DNA of 64,000 nt from Pseudomonas sp. ISL-84. Its GTDB lineage: Bacteria; Bacillota; Bacilli; Bacillales; Cytobacillaceae. This document shows, piece by piece, positions 52,761-60,557 of the stretch; the first letter of the stretch is position 1; each line of letters begins with the position of its first letter. Location of the stretch: contig JAGGRA010000010.1 in NCBI GenBank assembly GCA_018613035.1, positions 62,001-126,000 of the forward strand, given 5' to 3'. The translations under genes and the position numbers were made by a program. The notes under the pieces were generated by a model. The model was not told the origin of the DNA, did no database searches, and was given only the letters and a program-made list of their open reading frames with translations.

Positions 52761-53459
52761 ATGTCCTATCATGTTCATCCGCCAGCCGGGCCAATGAATT
52801 TATATAGTTATTTCATCAGCTCAAACCCCTCAACAGCATTTAATCCAAATCAGGTTTGGCCACGGATTTCCAAACGCTCTTACTTAAGTCCGTACAGCTA
52901 TGTGGCGGGTGATGTAACCATACAAAGAAATGTATTTGTTGCACCATTTGTCAGCATTCGCGCGGACGAAGGGAGTCCTTTTTACATTGGTGAAGGGACA
53001 AATCTTCAGGACGGTGTCATTGTCCATGGCTTGAAAAACCGATATGTAGAAAAAGACGCTAGTAAATATTCTATTTATATAGGAAAAAATGTGAGCTGTA
53101 CGCATGGCTCGTTAATACATGGTCCTTGTTTAATAGAGGATAACGTTTTTATCGGTTTTCAAGCAATCGTTTATTCCGCCGTTATAGGGGAAGGGTCATT
53201 TATCTCAACGAATGCTGTGGTGACGAATGGAGTCCAATTAAGGCCACATAGTTTCGTTCCGCCGGGAGCCACCATTGATACCCAAGTTAAGGCCGATTCT
53301 CTTTCAGGTGTTCCAAAAAATGATGCTGAATTCGCAAAAGAAGTGCAGAGAGTAAACCTGGAATTTCCGGCTGCTTATTCCCTTATGTTCGGTGAGATCC
53401 GTTGTTCTTGCGGATTGTCCTGCAGCCGTGGTCGCCTGGACAATTTGACAGACAGCTGA
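52761..53459 (+). CDS. Gamma-class carbonic anhydrase-like protein with Cys-rich tail
   Basis: This is a 232-residue left-handed beta-helix protein. VAGDVTIQRNVFVAPFVSIRADEGSPFYIGEG and LQDGVIVHGL hold the first histidine ligand. CTHGSLIHGPCLIEDNVFIGFQA supplies the other two, as in archaeal Cam. It should hydrate CO2 if metal is bound. The C-terminus adds IRCSCGLSCSRG, with four cysteines in ten residues, an unusual metal- or disulfide-forming tail. No signal peptide is present. AAAGGAGTGG precedes ATG 52761. It is monocistronic. Confidence 0.82.
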   Translation: MSYHVHPPAGPMNLYSYFISSNPSTAFNPNQVWPRISKRSYLSPYSYVAGDVTIQRNVFVAPFVSIRADEGSPFYIGEGTNLQDGVIVHGLKNRYVEKDASKYSIYIGKNVSCTHGSLIHGPCLIEDNVFIGFQAIVYSAVIGEGSFISTNAVVTNGVQLRPHSFVPPGATIDTQVKADSLSGVPKNDAEFAKEVQRVNLEFPAAYSLMFGEIRCSCGLSCSRGRLDNLTDS

Positions 53460-53472
53460 AAGCAAAATCAGC

Positions 53473-53502
53473 AGCAGCTGCCAAATAAGCAGCTGCTTTT
53501 TT
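53473..53502 (+). terminator. Terminator of the carbonic anhydrase-like gene
   Basis: AGCAGCTGC/GCAGCTGCT stem followed by six T residues. Confidence 0.88.
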
Positions 53503-53579
53503 CTATTAAAGCAAAATGACCAAAATGTATTCATATAATTTTTATAAATGGTGCATCCTACCAATTGGAGGTGCAACTT

Positions 53580-54065
53580 ATGAAGCCATTTTCACGGTCC
53601 ATATTAATCATTATGATGATTCTTCCTTGGCTGACCATGCCTTTTATTAAAAAAAGTGAATTTAGAAGGTTTCTACCGGCAGCTATCTTAATGAGCATTA
53701 TTACTAAGCTTTTGAACATAGTGGCATACAAACGGAACTGGTGGCAATTTTATACGAGCATTTTGCCTAAAGTAAAAGCTGAGACTGCTTTCATCGTTGG
53801 ACCGTATTTTTTGGCATCCTTTTGGGTTCTAAAATTGGCGTATGGCAAATTTAAAAAGTATATGATTATGAACGGTGTCTTACATATTTTATTTGCATTT
53901 CCCGGAATTGCATTTTTAAAATGGGCGGGGATAGGGACGTTAGCTCGAGTCAATAATATTCAGCTAACAGGTATTCTCTTGCTCAGAGCCGTTTTATTAT
54001 ATAGTTTCCAGCTTATGGTTGATGCTGTTCGGAAAAGGAAGTCTGTTCATAAAAGATTTTTTTAA
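53580..54065 (+). CDS. CBO0543-like membrane protein (paralogue 2)
   Basis: This is a membrane protein of about 161 residues with five helices, starting at ATG 53580 after GGAGGTG. ILPWLTMPFIKKSEFRRFLPAAI and the YKRNWW motif match the protein at 867-1334, with which it forms a subgroup. The tail is basic (RKRKSVHKRFF). Function unknown. Confidence 0.65.
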   Translation: MKPFSRSILIIMMILPWLTMPFIKKSEFRRFLPAAILMSIITKLLNIVAYKRNWWQFYTSILPKVKAETAFIVGPYFLASFWVLKLAYGKFKKYMIMNGVLHILFAFPGIAFLKWAGIGTLARVNNIQLTGILLLRAVLLYSFQLMVDAVRKRKSVHKRFF

Positions 54066-54213
54066 CCCTATCTGGAGTACCATGATTTGCAAATAGACAC
54101 TTAGATTTGCAAGTAAAATAAAAAAATTGTAAATATATTCCATAATCTGTAAATGAAGTATGAAATCTGCAATTATACTATTATGGACGGACCGCAAACG
54201 GGGTTCGGATACC
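54066..54213. other. Short gap with 20-bp degenerate repeats (array D)
   Basis: Units beginning ATTTGCAAnTA or ATCTGTAAAT start at 54085, 54105, 54126, 54145 and 54165. No gene is seen. Confidence 0.6.
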
Positions 54214-54254
54214 AAAAAAACCGCTCTGGACGCGGATCCATGAGCGGTTTTTTC
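54214..54254. terminator. Terminator of the BceAB-like genes
   Basis: AACCGCTC/GAGCGGTT stem, followed on the minus strand by seven T residues and on the plus strand by TTTTTT. Confidence 0.85.
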
Positions 54255-54257
54255 ATC

Positions 54258-56198
54258 TTACAATGCATCTTTGATTACTTTTTTCGAGTAAAGCACGGAT
54301 AGAATACCGAAAATCGAGTAAAGGACGGTGTAGAGCACCATGACTAAAATCATCGGCGTCCAAAGTTCACTTCCAAACATAAACCAGCCAGATTTAACTG
54401 CAAAAAAGCTGTGCATCAGTCCAATTACAAGAGGAATTCCGAAGTTAAAGGCTTGTTTGGCCTGAATGCCGCGCAGCAAATCGCCCTGCGTAAAACCAAG
54501 CTTGCGTAAAATGGTGTAGTTTGGCTTTTCATCTTCACTTTGGTCCATTTGTTTAAAGTAAAGAATACAGCCCGAAGTAACCAGGAATGTTAATCCAAGG
54601 AATCCGACGATGAACATCACTAATCCCATATTCATTTTTTGCCGGTTGCTCATTTCAAGCTGGGAATCTGCTCTTCCGATGAATTCTGTATTCTGGAAAA
54701 GCTCATTGGCTTTTTCGATCTTATCATTATCTATAAGATCGATGCCGATATAAAGCGAGTTTTCCAGCTGAATTTCTGGATTAAGGTCCTTTTTTAATTG
54801 CGAATATACCTCTTCATCCACGATCGCAACTGGCATACCGCCAGCTGTAAAATAATATGGAAGCACAAATTCATCATTTAATCCCAAATAGTTTTGCTCA
54901 ATTGTAACTGTTTTCCCTTTTAATTCAATGGCTCCTGTATCCTTAAATGTCATAAATTTTCCAAGGATATCATTCGTTCCCGTCAGCATCGCTTCCTCAG
55001 GATCCAGGTCAATGCCGGGGATTGATTGTTCACTTACAAATGGAAGATACATAGTGCTTGCCTTCATATTCATTTCTTCCATATTTACATCCAGTACATT
55101 CGCCATGTTTGCTTCTATCTGGAAGGTCTCTATTCGTTGTTCTTTATAATCCAAGCCCTCGTTTTTAAGGATCTTCTTAAACTTAGCTGCATCTTCATCA
55201 TCTGTCATTGTGAAGTGGGCAGGCAGGCCTTCCTGAGCTGATTTTTCAGCTGAATAATAGGATATATAAGTAAGTGACAATAACCCGATTGCCAAAGCAG
55301 ATACAGTTGTAATAATGGTTAATAACAGTGAGTTTGATTTCATACGGAACATGATTGATGACAAAGAAAGTACATCATTGACATTTAAGTAGCCGTCTTT
55401 CTTTTTGCGGATCATGTTTGCAATAAAGCTGACAGAACCTTTATAGAAAAGATAGGTTCCGATAATGACCGCAGCCAGTATAAATACCATTGCCATGAAT
55501 AGTTCATTCACGCTTGAAAGATCTCCGCCAAAGAGAAGGGTAGAGACGTAATAGCCGGCAAGGATCAATAGAATGCCTAGTACACCCATCAGCATTTCCC
55601 AAAAAGATATCTTTTTTGCTTTTCCTTCTGCTACTGAAACCACCCTGAAAAGGGAGAGAATTGTCTGCCTTTTTATAAAAGCAAAGTTCATCAGCATGAT
55701 AAACAAATAAATCACTGAAAAAACAACAATTGTCTGTAAAAGTGCCTCTTCAGAAAAGTGCAATCCAGCGACACCTTCCACTCCAGTCATTTTAAAGAGA
55801 ATCATAAGAATCAATTTTGAAACCGAAAATCCTATAAAGATTCCGATAACAAGAGAGCCGAAGTATAGCAGCAAATTTTCAAGGCTCAAAAGCTTAAATA
55901 TTTCATTCTTTGTCATCCCGATCAATTGAAAAAGTCCAATTTCCTTGCTTCGCCTTTTAATAAAAATATTGTTGGCATACAGAAGAAAGATCGAAACAAT
56001 CGCGACAAGCAGGATAGAGGCAGTCCTTAACGCGGCGGCGCCCTTGATAGAGCCTTTTGTTTCCGTCATCGCGGGATCGTACTGCAGTGTCACAAAAGCG
56101 AAATAGAGAGCCACACTAAAAACGAGTGCAAACACATAGAGATAGTAATTTTTAAGATTCTTTTTCAGATTGCGGAGGATGAGAGTATTAATGCTCAT
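54258..56198 (-). CDS. BceB-type ABC transporter permease
   Basis: This is an FtsX-superfamily permease of about 646 residues. It has ten transmembrane helices and a large extracellular domain of roughly 200 residues (about 310-510) between helices 7 and 8, the hallmark of peptide-antibiotic detoxification (BceB/YtsD/PsdB). With the ATPase it would strip lantibiotics or bacitracin-like drugs from lipid carriers and signal to the kinase. ATG 56198 follows GGCGGTG and overlaps the ATPase stop. Confidence 0.87.
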   Translation of the reverse strand: MSINTLILRNLKKNLKNYYLYVFALVFSVALYFAFVTLQYDPAMTETKGSIKGAAALRTASILLVAIVSIFLLYANNIFIKRRSKEIGLFQLIGMTKNEIFKLLSLENLLLYFGSLVIGIFIGFSVSKLILMILFKMTGVEGVAGLHFSEEALLQTIVVFSVIYLFIMLMNFAFIKRQTILSLFRVVSVAEGKAKKISFWEMLMGVLGILLILAGYYVSTLLFGGDLSSVNELFMAMVFILAAVIIGTYLFYKGSVSFIANMIRKKKDGYLNVNDVLSLSSIMFRMKSNSLLLTIITTVSALAIGLLSLTYISYYSAEKSAQEGLPAHFTMTDDEDAAKFKKILKNEGLDYKEQRIETFQIEANMANVLDVNMEEMNMKASTMYLPFVSEQSIPGIDLDPEEAMLTGTNDILGKFMTFKDTGAIELKGKTVTIEQNYLGLNDEFVLPYYFTAGGMPVAIVDEEVYSQLKKDLNPEIQLENSLYIGIDLIDNDKIEKANELFQNTEFIGRADSQLEMSNRQKMNMGLVMFIVGFLGLTFLVTSGCILYFKQMDQSEDEKPNYTILRKLGFTQGDLLRGIQAKQAFNFGIPLVIGLMHSFFAVKSGWFMFGSELWTPMILVMVLYTVLYSIFGILSVLYSKKVIKDAL

Positions 56199-56949
56199 GC
56201 TGAACACCGCCCAATACGCCTTGCGTTTTCATAATATCTTTGAAGAAGGACTGTCTGGATTGATCGCCCTTGTTCAGCTGGGTATAAATCTGGCCATCTT
56301 TAATAAAAATAACACGGCTGCAGTAGCTGGCTGCAACTGGATCATGTGTCACCATGATGATGGTTGCGTTACGCATCTGATTTAAGTCGCTCAGTTTATT
56401 CAATAAATCGGAAGCTGATTTCGAATCGAGTGCCCCGGTTGGTTCATCTGCAAAAATGATGCTTGGTTCATGAATAAACGCACGTGCAGCTGAAGTCCGC
56501 TGCTTTTGTCCGCCTGAGATTTCATTCGGGTATTTGTCTTTCAGGTCGAATATGCCCAGCTCATTTGCAACATCTGCAAACTTTTCATCCGCTTCTCTTT
56601 TGGGCGTTTTGCTGATAGAAAGGGGAAGGAGGATATTTTCCTTTACAGTCAGTGTGTCCAGCAGATTATATTCCTGGAAAATGAACCCCAAATGCTGCTT
56701 GCGGAACTGGGCAAGCTGTTTATCCTTTAGACCAGTCATTTCTTTTCCTTCAATTTTTATTTCACCGGTGCTCACCCGGTCTATTGAGGAAAGAACATTA
56801 AGGAGAGTAGTTTTGCCCGATCCTGAAGCACCCATGATGCTGACAAACTCGCCTGCTTCAATCTGCAAATCGATGCCTTTCAAGACTTCCTGTTTATTAA
56901 ATTTATTGCCGTAGCTTTTATGAATTTTATTGGCTTCAAGAACTATCAT
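56188..56949 (-). CDS. BceA-type ABC transporter ATPase
   Basis: This is a 253-residue ABC ATPase with Walker [14 protein letters not shown]-loop [13 protein letters not shown], signature [14 protein letters not shown] and Walker [15 protein letters not shown]. The H-loop is MVTHDP. It powers the BceB-like permease. Start ATG 56949 follows AAGGATGG, and the longer frame from 57033 has no ribosome site. Expression is probably driven by the activator-dependent promoter between 57110 and 57200. Confidence 0.92.
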   Translation of the reverse strand: MIVLEANKIHKSYGNKFNKQEVLKGIDLQIEAGEFVSIMGASGSGKTTLLNVLSSIDRVSTGEIKIEGKEMTGLKDKQLAQFRKQHLGFIFQEYNLLDTLTVKENILLPLSISKTPKREADEKFADVANELGIFDLKDKYPNEISGGQKQRTSAARAFIHEPSIIFADEPTGALDSKSASDLLNKLSDLNQMRNATIIMVTHDPVAASYCSRVIFIKDGQIYTQLNKGDQSRQSFFKDIMKTQGVLGGVQHEH

Positions 56950-57119
56950 GTGTAACCATCCTTTTTTGAAATTTTTATAATAGGCTTTGTTAAAATTGTC
57001 CCGTTGATTTCTTTCAGACACGAGAACTGGCATGCGTTTTGGAAGCCTAACGGCGCTTCTACCGTATGAGTCTTGTTATTTCCTCTCTAATCAACGCGTG
57101 TGAGCATTAGCATAGCTTT

Positions 57120-57197
57120 ATTATAAAAGTCTCTATTATTCAGTTCCTTCGAATGAGCGAACAAATAAGAAGAGCATGTGACATTTTTGTCACATGC
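57120..57197 (-). promoter_or_regulatory. BceR-type operator and promoter of the transporter genes
   Basis: GCATGTGACA-N4-TGTCACATGC (57174-57197) is a perfect 10-bp inverted repeat containing TGACA-N4-TGTCA, like known BceR sites (TnACA-N4-TGTAA). It overlaps the kinase stop codon. TATAAT on the minus strand lies at 57120-57125 with a poor -35 (AGGAAC), as expected for an activated promoter. Confidence 0.75.
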
Positions 57198-58194
57198 CTG
57201 TTATGCTGACAAATTCGTTACGCTTCGGGAAGTGCAGTGTAAATGTCGCACCCTTTCCTGGCTGAGACTCCGCCAGTATATGGATCTTCAAAGGTTCTGC
57301 TGCTTTTTTCGCCAAATATAAGCCCATTCCAGTAGCAGCTTTGTCCTGATGGTTTACTGTTGAAGTAAAGCCTTTTTCAAATATACGCGGCAAATCCTTT
57401 GGATCTATGCCCCGGCCAAAATCCTGGACCTGGAGAACCGTTTGTCCGTTACGTTTAAAACTCGAAATCATGATTTCTGAGTGTTCACTGTATTTAACAG
57501 CGTTGGTCAAAATCTGCCGAATGACAAAACTGATCCATTTTGAATCGGTAAGAACTTCGGTTTCTTCTAATTCAACCTCGAATCCAACTCCTTTTTGCAT
57601 ACACCAGGATTGCAGAGATTTAATTTCGCTGAAAATGATTTCTTCTAAATTTATTTTTTCAATGTATAAATCATTCTCCATGAAAGGAATGCGTTTTCGA
57701 TGAAGCTGCTGATCGAGAAGGAGGTGGATGCGGAGCCATTCATAGGTTAATGCAGACTTTAGTGTCTGGTCCTCCAGCCGGTCAATCATAAGGTGCATTG
57801 CTGTCATCGGGGTTTTGACCTCATGGATCCAGGACAGCAAGTCATCTTTTTCCTGCTCAAGCATCGTGCGGTTTTGAGTAATTTCCTGCTTAAACCGTTC
57901 AGTTTGACTTAGTAAGCTGCTTTCAACAATCTCTTCAAAAGGGCTTCCAGCTTCAGGGATGCTCGTTACATCCAAATTATTTTCCCGATCCTCCATCGTT
58001 TTATAAAATTTCGTTTCTTTTTGATACCGTAAAAGAAAGAAGATGATAAAAATCAGCAGCGATAAAAAGCTGTAATAAAGAAAGGGACGCAATGAAATGG
58101 CAGCGTCAATATACACGATAAAAGCTCCAAGAACCTGCAAAAACAAAAAGAGAAGAATCCAGCTCAGCCGTTCTCTGACATATCTGCTATACAT
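57190..58194 (-). CDS. Intramembrane-sensing histidine kinase (BceS-like)
   Basis: This is a kinase of about 334 residues. Two transmembrane helices lie at the N-terminus with only a few extracellular residues between them, the intramembrane-sensing type that relies on the ABC transporter as sensor. The H box is SWIHEVKTPMTAMHLM, N box RQILTNAVKYS, and G boxes DFGRGIDP and GMGLYL. ATG 58194 overlaps the end of the regulator gene. It forms an operon with the response regulator upstream. Confidence 0.88.
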   Translation of the reverse strand: MYSRYVRERLSWILLFLFLQVLGAFIVYIDAAISLRPFLYYSFLSLLIFIIFFLLRYQKETKFYKTMEDRENNLDVTSIPEAGSPFEEIVESSLLSQTERFKQEITQNRTMLEQEKDDLLSWIHEVKTPMTAMHLMIDRLEDQTLKSALTYEWLRIHLLLDQQLHRKRIPFMENDLYIEKINLEEIIFSEIKSLQSWCMQKGVGFEVELEETEVLTDSKWISFVIRQILTNAVKYSEHSEIMISSFKRNGQTVLQVQDFGRGIDPKDLPRIFEKGFTSTVNHQDKAATGMGLYLAKKAAEPLKIHILAESQPGKGATFTLHFPKRNEFVSITGM

Positions 58195-58882
58195 GGGAGG
58201 TATCCTCTTCACCCGCCATATAGCCCTGTCCGACCTTCGTTTCGATCCTGCTGCCGAGTCCAATTTCATCAAGCTTTTTTCGCAGACGGTTCACATTTAC
58301 CGTTAGTGTATTATCACTGATAAATCGCTTGTCATCCCAGAGGCTAATAATGATTTCGTCCCGGCTGACAATCTGGTTTTTACGCTCAATCAGCAATTTC
58401 AATATGTAAGTTTCATTTTTAGTCAATTCAATGCTGCCGGCTTCGTTTGTAACGGTGTTTTGATCAAAATCAACAGTCGCACCGCACCATGTCTTTAGCT
58501 TCACCTGGACCGCACTGTAATTATAAACGCGGCGAAGGATAGCCTGGATTTTCGCAATTAAGACATCAAAGTGAAAAGGCTTTTGTACAAAATCGTCAGC
58601 GCCAAGCTGCATAGACATCACCTGATCTGTCGGGTGATCACGTGATGACAGGAAGATGATCGGGACATTTGAATGAGATCGAATCATCCGGCACCAATGA
58701 AAACCATCAAATTTTGGCAGCTGAATATCAATAATGACTAAATCAGGATTTACGTCTGCAAACTCCTGCATAACCTTGCTGAAATCCTCGATTCCATAAA
58801 CATCATAAGACCATTGCGACAGCCGGTCTTTAATCTCGTTAAAAAGGGAAGAATCATCCTCAATTAAAAGCAGTTTAAACAA
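58187..58882 (-). CDS. OmpR-family response regulator (BceR-like)
   Basis: This regulator of about 231 residues has receiver motifs LLLIEDDSSLF, LVIIDIQLPKFDG (phosphorylated Asp) and FLSSRD, with KPF supplying the lysine. The C-terminal winged helix includes LTKNETYILKLLIERKNQIVS split over the recognition region and NTLTVNVNRLRKKLDEIG. It should activate the dyad at 57174. TTG 58882 after GGTGAG is preferred to GTG 58894. Confidence 0.9.
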   Translation of the reverse strand: MFKLLLIEDDSSLFNEIKDRLSQWSYDVYGIEDFSKVMQEFADVNPDLVIIDIQLPKFDGFHWCRMIRSHSNVPIIFLSSRDHPTDQVMSMQLGADDFVQKPFHFDVLIAKIQAILRRVYNYSAVQVKLKTWCGATVDFDQNTVTNEAGSIELTKNETYILKLLIERKNQIVSRDEIIISLWDDKRFISDNTLTVNVNRLRKKLDEIGLGSRIETKVGQGYMAGEEDTSHV

Positions 58883-58988
58883 AAAACTCACCACACTTTT
58901 GTTTGTTTCTAGGAATATTGTAAAGGAAAAGTTTGTTAATCGCTATAGTAGTGAGGGATTTTGGAGAAATGGAATGGCAGCAATGGAC

Positions 58989-59106
58989 AGGTCCTTTTAA
59001 AATTGGCTATGTTAAATCGTTTTGTTGATTTTGGCAGCCTGTTGATTGGAGCTGAAGGAGAGAGATCCTCGGAAATGCATCCTTATTTCCTTCGTGCCGT
59101 GTTTTT
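58989..59106 (+). repeat. Dispersed repeat R7 (type B, left-end fragment)
   Basis: GTTGATTGGAGCTGAAGG followed by GATCCTCGGAAATGCATC and TTCCTTCGTGCCGTG matches the left half and insertion of type B copies R4 and R6. The right half is missing. Confidence 0.65.
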
Positions 59107-59272
59107 TCAAGGAGTTTTATACAATTCCGTATTAGAAGAGCACTTGCTTATGATCTTTACACAAAAAAACTCTATACAAATGATTGTCGCGAGACTTGGA
59201 ATTGAAGAAAAATCAGCTTCAAATTATTTGAAGCATTTAACCGAGGGTACTTCACTCCAAAATAGTACTTAA
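59107..59272 (+). pseudogene. Possible decayed gene remnant
   Basis: A frame continuing out of repeat R7 ends with a helix-turn-helix-like segment (NSIQMIVARLGIEEKSASNYL). Its 5' part is repeat sequence and it has no ribosome site, so it looks like the 3' remnant of a gene cut by the repeat. Family not recognised. Confidence 0.3.
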
Positions 59273-59825
59273 AGAGAAAATATTTTCTAGTATATAATTA
59301 CAGATATAATCATGGACAAATGGGAAATACCTAGAACCACCATATCTTTATTAAAAAAGGTATGTTAGTTCTGGGTATTTTTCGTTCCAGGGGAGTTACT
59401 GTTTTGGAAGAAAAGAAAGTTTTTATAAGCTTGAGAAATTTATCCATTGCCACGTTAATCGGAGAAGGAGAATTTGACCACATATCCAGTATTAATGTAT
59501 TGAGAATGCCATTTGAAAAAAAGTCATTATATTTAGCGGTATCATAAAGATAGCAATATTAATCCCTATATAAATATTGAATTAAAAAAGGGCAATTCAA
59601 TATTCACTCGCACGAAATACTAGATAGCTTGTATTCTCAGTGGTATTCGGTCAAAAGAAAGTCTTTAGTTTGGTACTAGATCCGAATTTACTTACTCATT
59701 CAAAAGATGGAGTGAAGTGGATGGGGAAATTTATGCCGAAGTGGATGGTTATTTTTTATTATTAGTAAGTTATCATTTAGTTAAATTAGTTAAAAACGAT
59801 CTATAAGTAAGTAGAGGTGTGCAGA
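59273..59825. other. Gene-poor gap with strong inverted repeats
   Basis: AATACCTAGAAC and GTTCTGGGTATT (about 59323-59380) and the perfect 11-bp pair AATATTGAATT/AATTCAATATT (59573-59604) are visible. The 61-residue frame at 59362 begins inside the first dyad and is unlikely to be real. Confidence 0.4.
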
Positions 59826-60017
59826 ATGAAAATTATGTTAGGTTTAGTGGGATTAATCTTAATTTTTGCTGTTGTTTCTACGTTGCTGCTGACTGGCAGA
59901 TCAGACGAGAACTACGGTAGTTCGACTAGGAGAAATACAGCAAATTTAACTTTAATATATGTGGTGATTATATTCATTGCTCTCACTTCACTTGGAATCT
60001 ATATTTGGCGGGCTTAA
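59826..60017 (+). CDS. Small two-helix membrane protein
   Basis: This 63-residue protein has one hydrophobic helix at each end (LGLVGLILIFAVVSTLLL; LIYVVIIFIALTSLGIYIW) joined by a polar loop (GRSDENYGSSTRRN). GAGGTG precedes the ATG. The YfmQ-like gene starts 34 bases later, so they are probably co-transcribed. Function unknown. Confidence 0.6.
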   Translation: MKIMLGLVGLILIFAVVSTLLLTGRSDENYGSSTRRNTANLTLIYVVIIFIALTSLGIYIWRA

Positions 60018-60051
60018 TAAAAAGACTAGAGTGTAAGGGAGATGATGAGAA

Positions 60052-60495
60052 GTGACATGGGCTGTTTTAATTCCAATAATACTCGTTAGTTTATTAAAAA
60101 TTGTTGTAACCTGTCTGCCAACGGGTACTGTCAATTGGTTACTCAGGAAATTTGAAACGCATTACAAGCTCAATGAGGAAAATGTTACGGTTACCTTTGG
60201 AGATAAGAAACTGGAAGGCGAAGAAAAAATAATGCTTATAAATCATTTTAACGATGGAATATTTATCAAGAAGCATTATATCCATCCTGGAAACGAGCAA
60301 AGCTACTTACACCCTGTGAACAGTGGAATTCCAATTGTAATTGACTATAAGAGGGGACGCCTGGATGTCATGCTATTCATCTACGCATACAATGACCGCA
60401 TTGATGTGGTCAAACAGTACAAGAAAAAAGTCATCGCGTATAGTCTAATGTCGGAAAAACTCCAAAACAGTTTCCTGGCAGTACAAGCGAGTTAA
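60052..60495 (+). CDS. yfmQ: YfmQ-like protein
   Basis: This 147-residue protein has one N-terminal transmembrane helix (TWAVLIPIILVSLLKIVVTCLP split at the end) and a soluble domain. LRKFETHYKL, HYIHPGNEQSYLHP, VIDYKRGRLDVMLFIY and DVVKQYKKKVIAY follow the pattern I recall for B. subtilis YfmQ, a conserved protein without assigned function. It starts at GTG 60052. Confidence 0.7.
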   Translation: MTWAVLIPIILVSLLKIVVTCLPTGTVNWLLRKFETHYKLNEENVTVTFGDKKLEGEEKIMLINHFNDGIFIKKHYIHPGNEQSYLHPVNSGIPIVIDYKRGRLDVMLFIYAYNDRIDVVKQYKKKVIAYSLMSEKLQNSFLAVQAS

Positions 60496-60512
60496 TGTCA
60501 TAGAAAAAATAG

Positions 60513-60543
60513 AAAAAGACAGTCTTTGAAAGGCTGTCTTTTT
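60513..60543. terminator. Bidirectional terminator
   Basis: AAAAAGACAG/CTGTCTTTTT stem between the convergent yfmQ and MocR-type genes. Confidence 0.8.
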
Positions 60544-60557
60544 CTGATGCAAAAAAT

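Noticed and set aside
10981-54185. Arrays A-D as CRISPR arrays
   Set aside because: Units are only 20-21 bp, strongly degenerate and contiguous without spacers, and no cas genes are present.
58961-59272. 103-residue ORF as an intact gene
   Set aside because: Its 5' half is repeat R7 sequence and there is no ribosome site. It is treated as a possible remnant only.
59362-59547. 61-residue ORF as a gene
   Set aside because: It begins inside an inverted repeat resembling a terminator, lacks a convincing ribosome site and resembles no protein I know.
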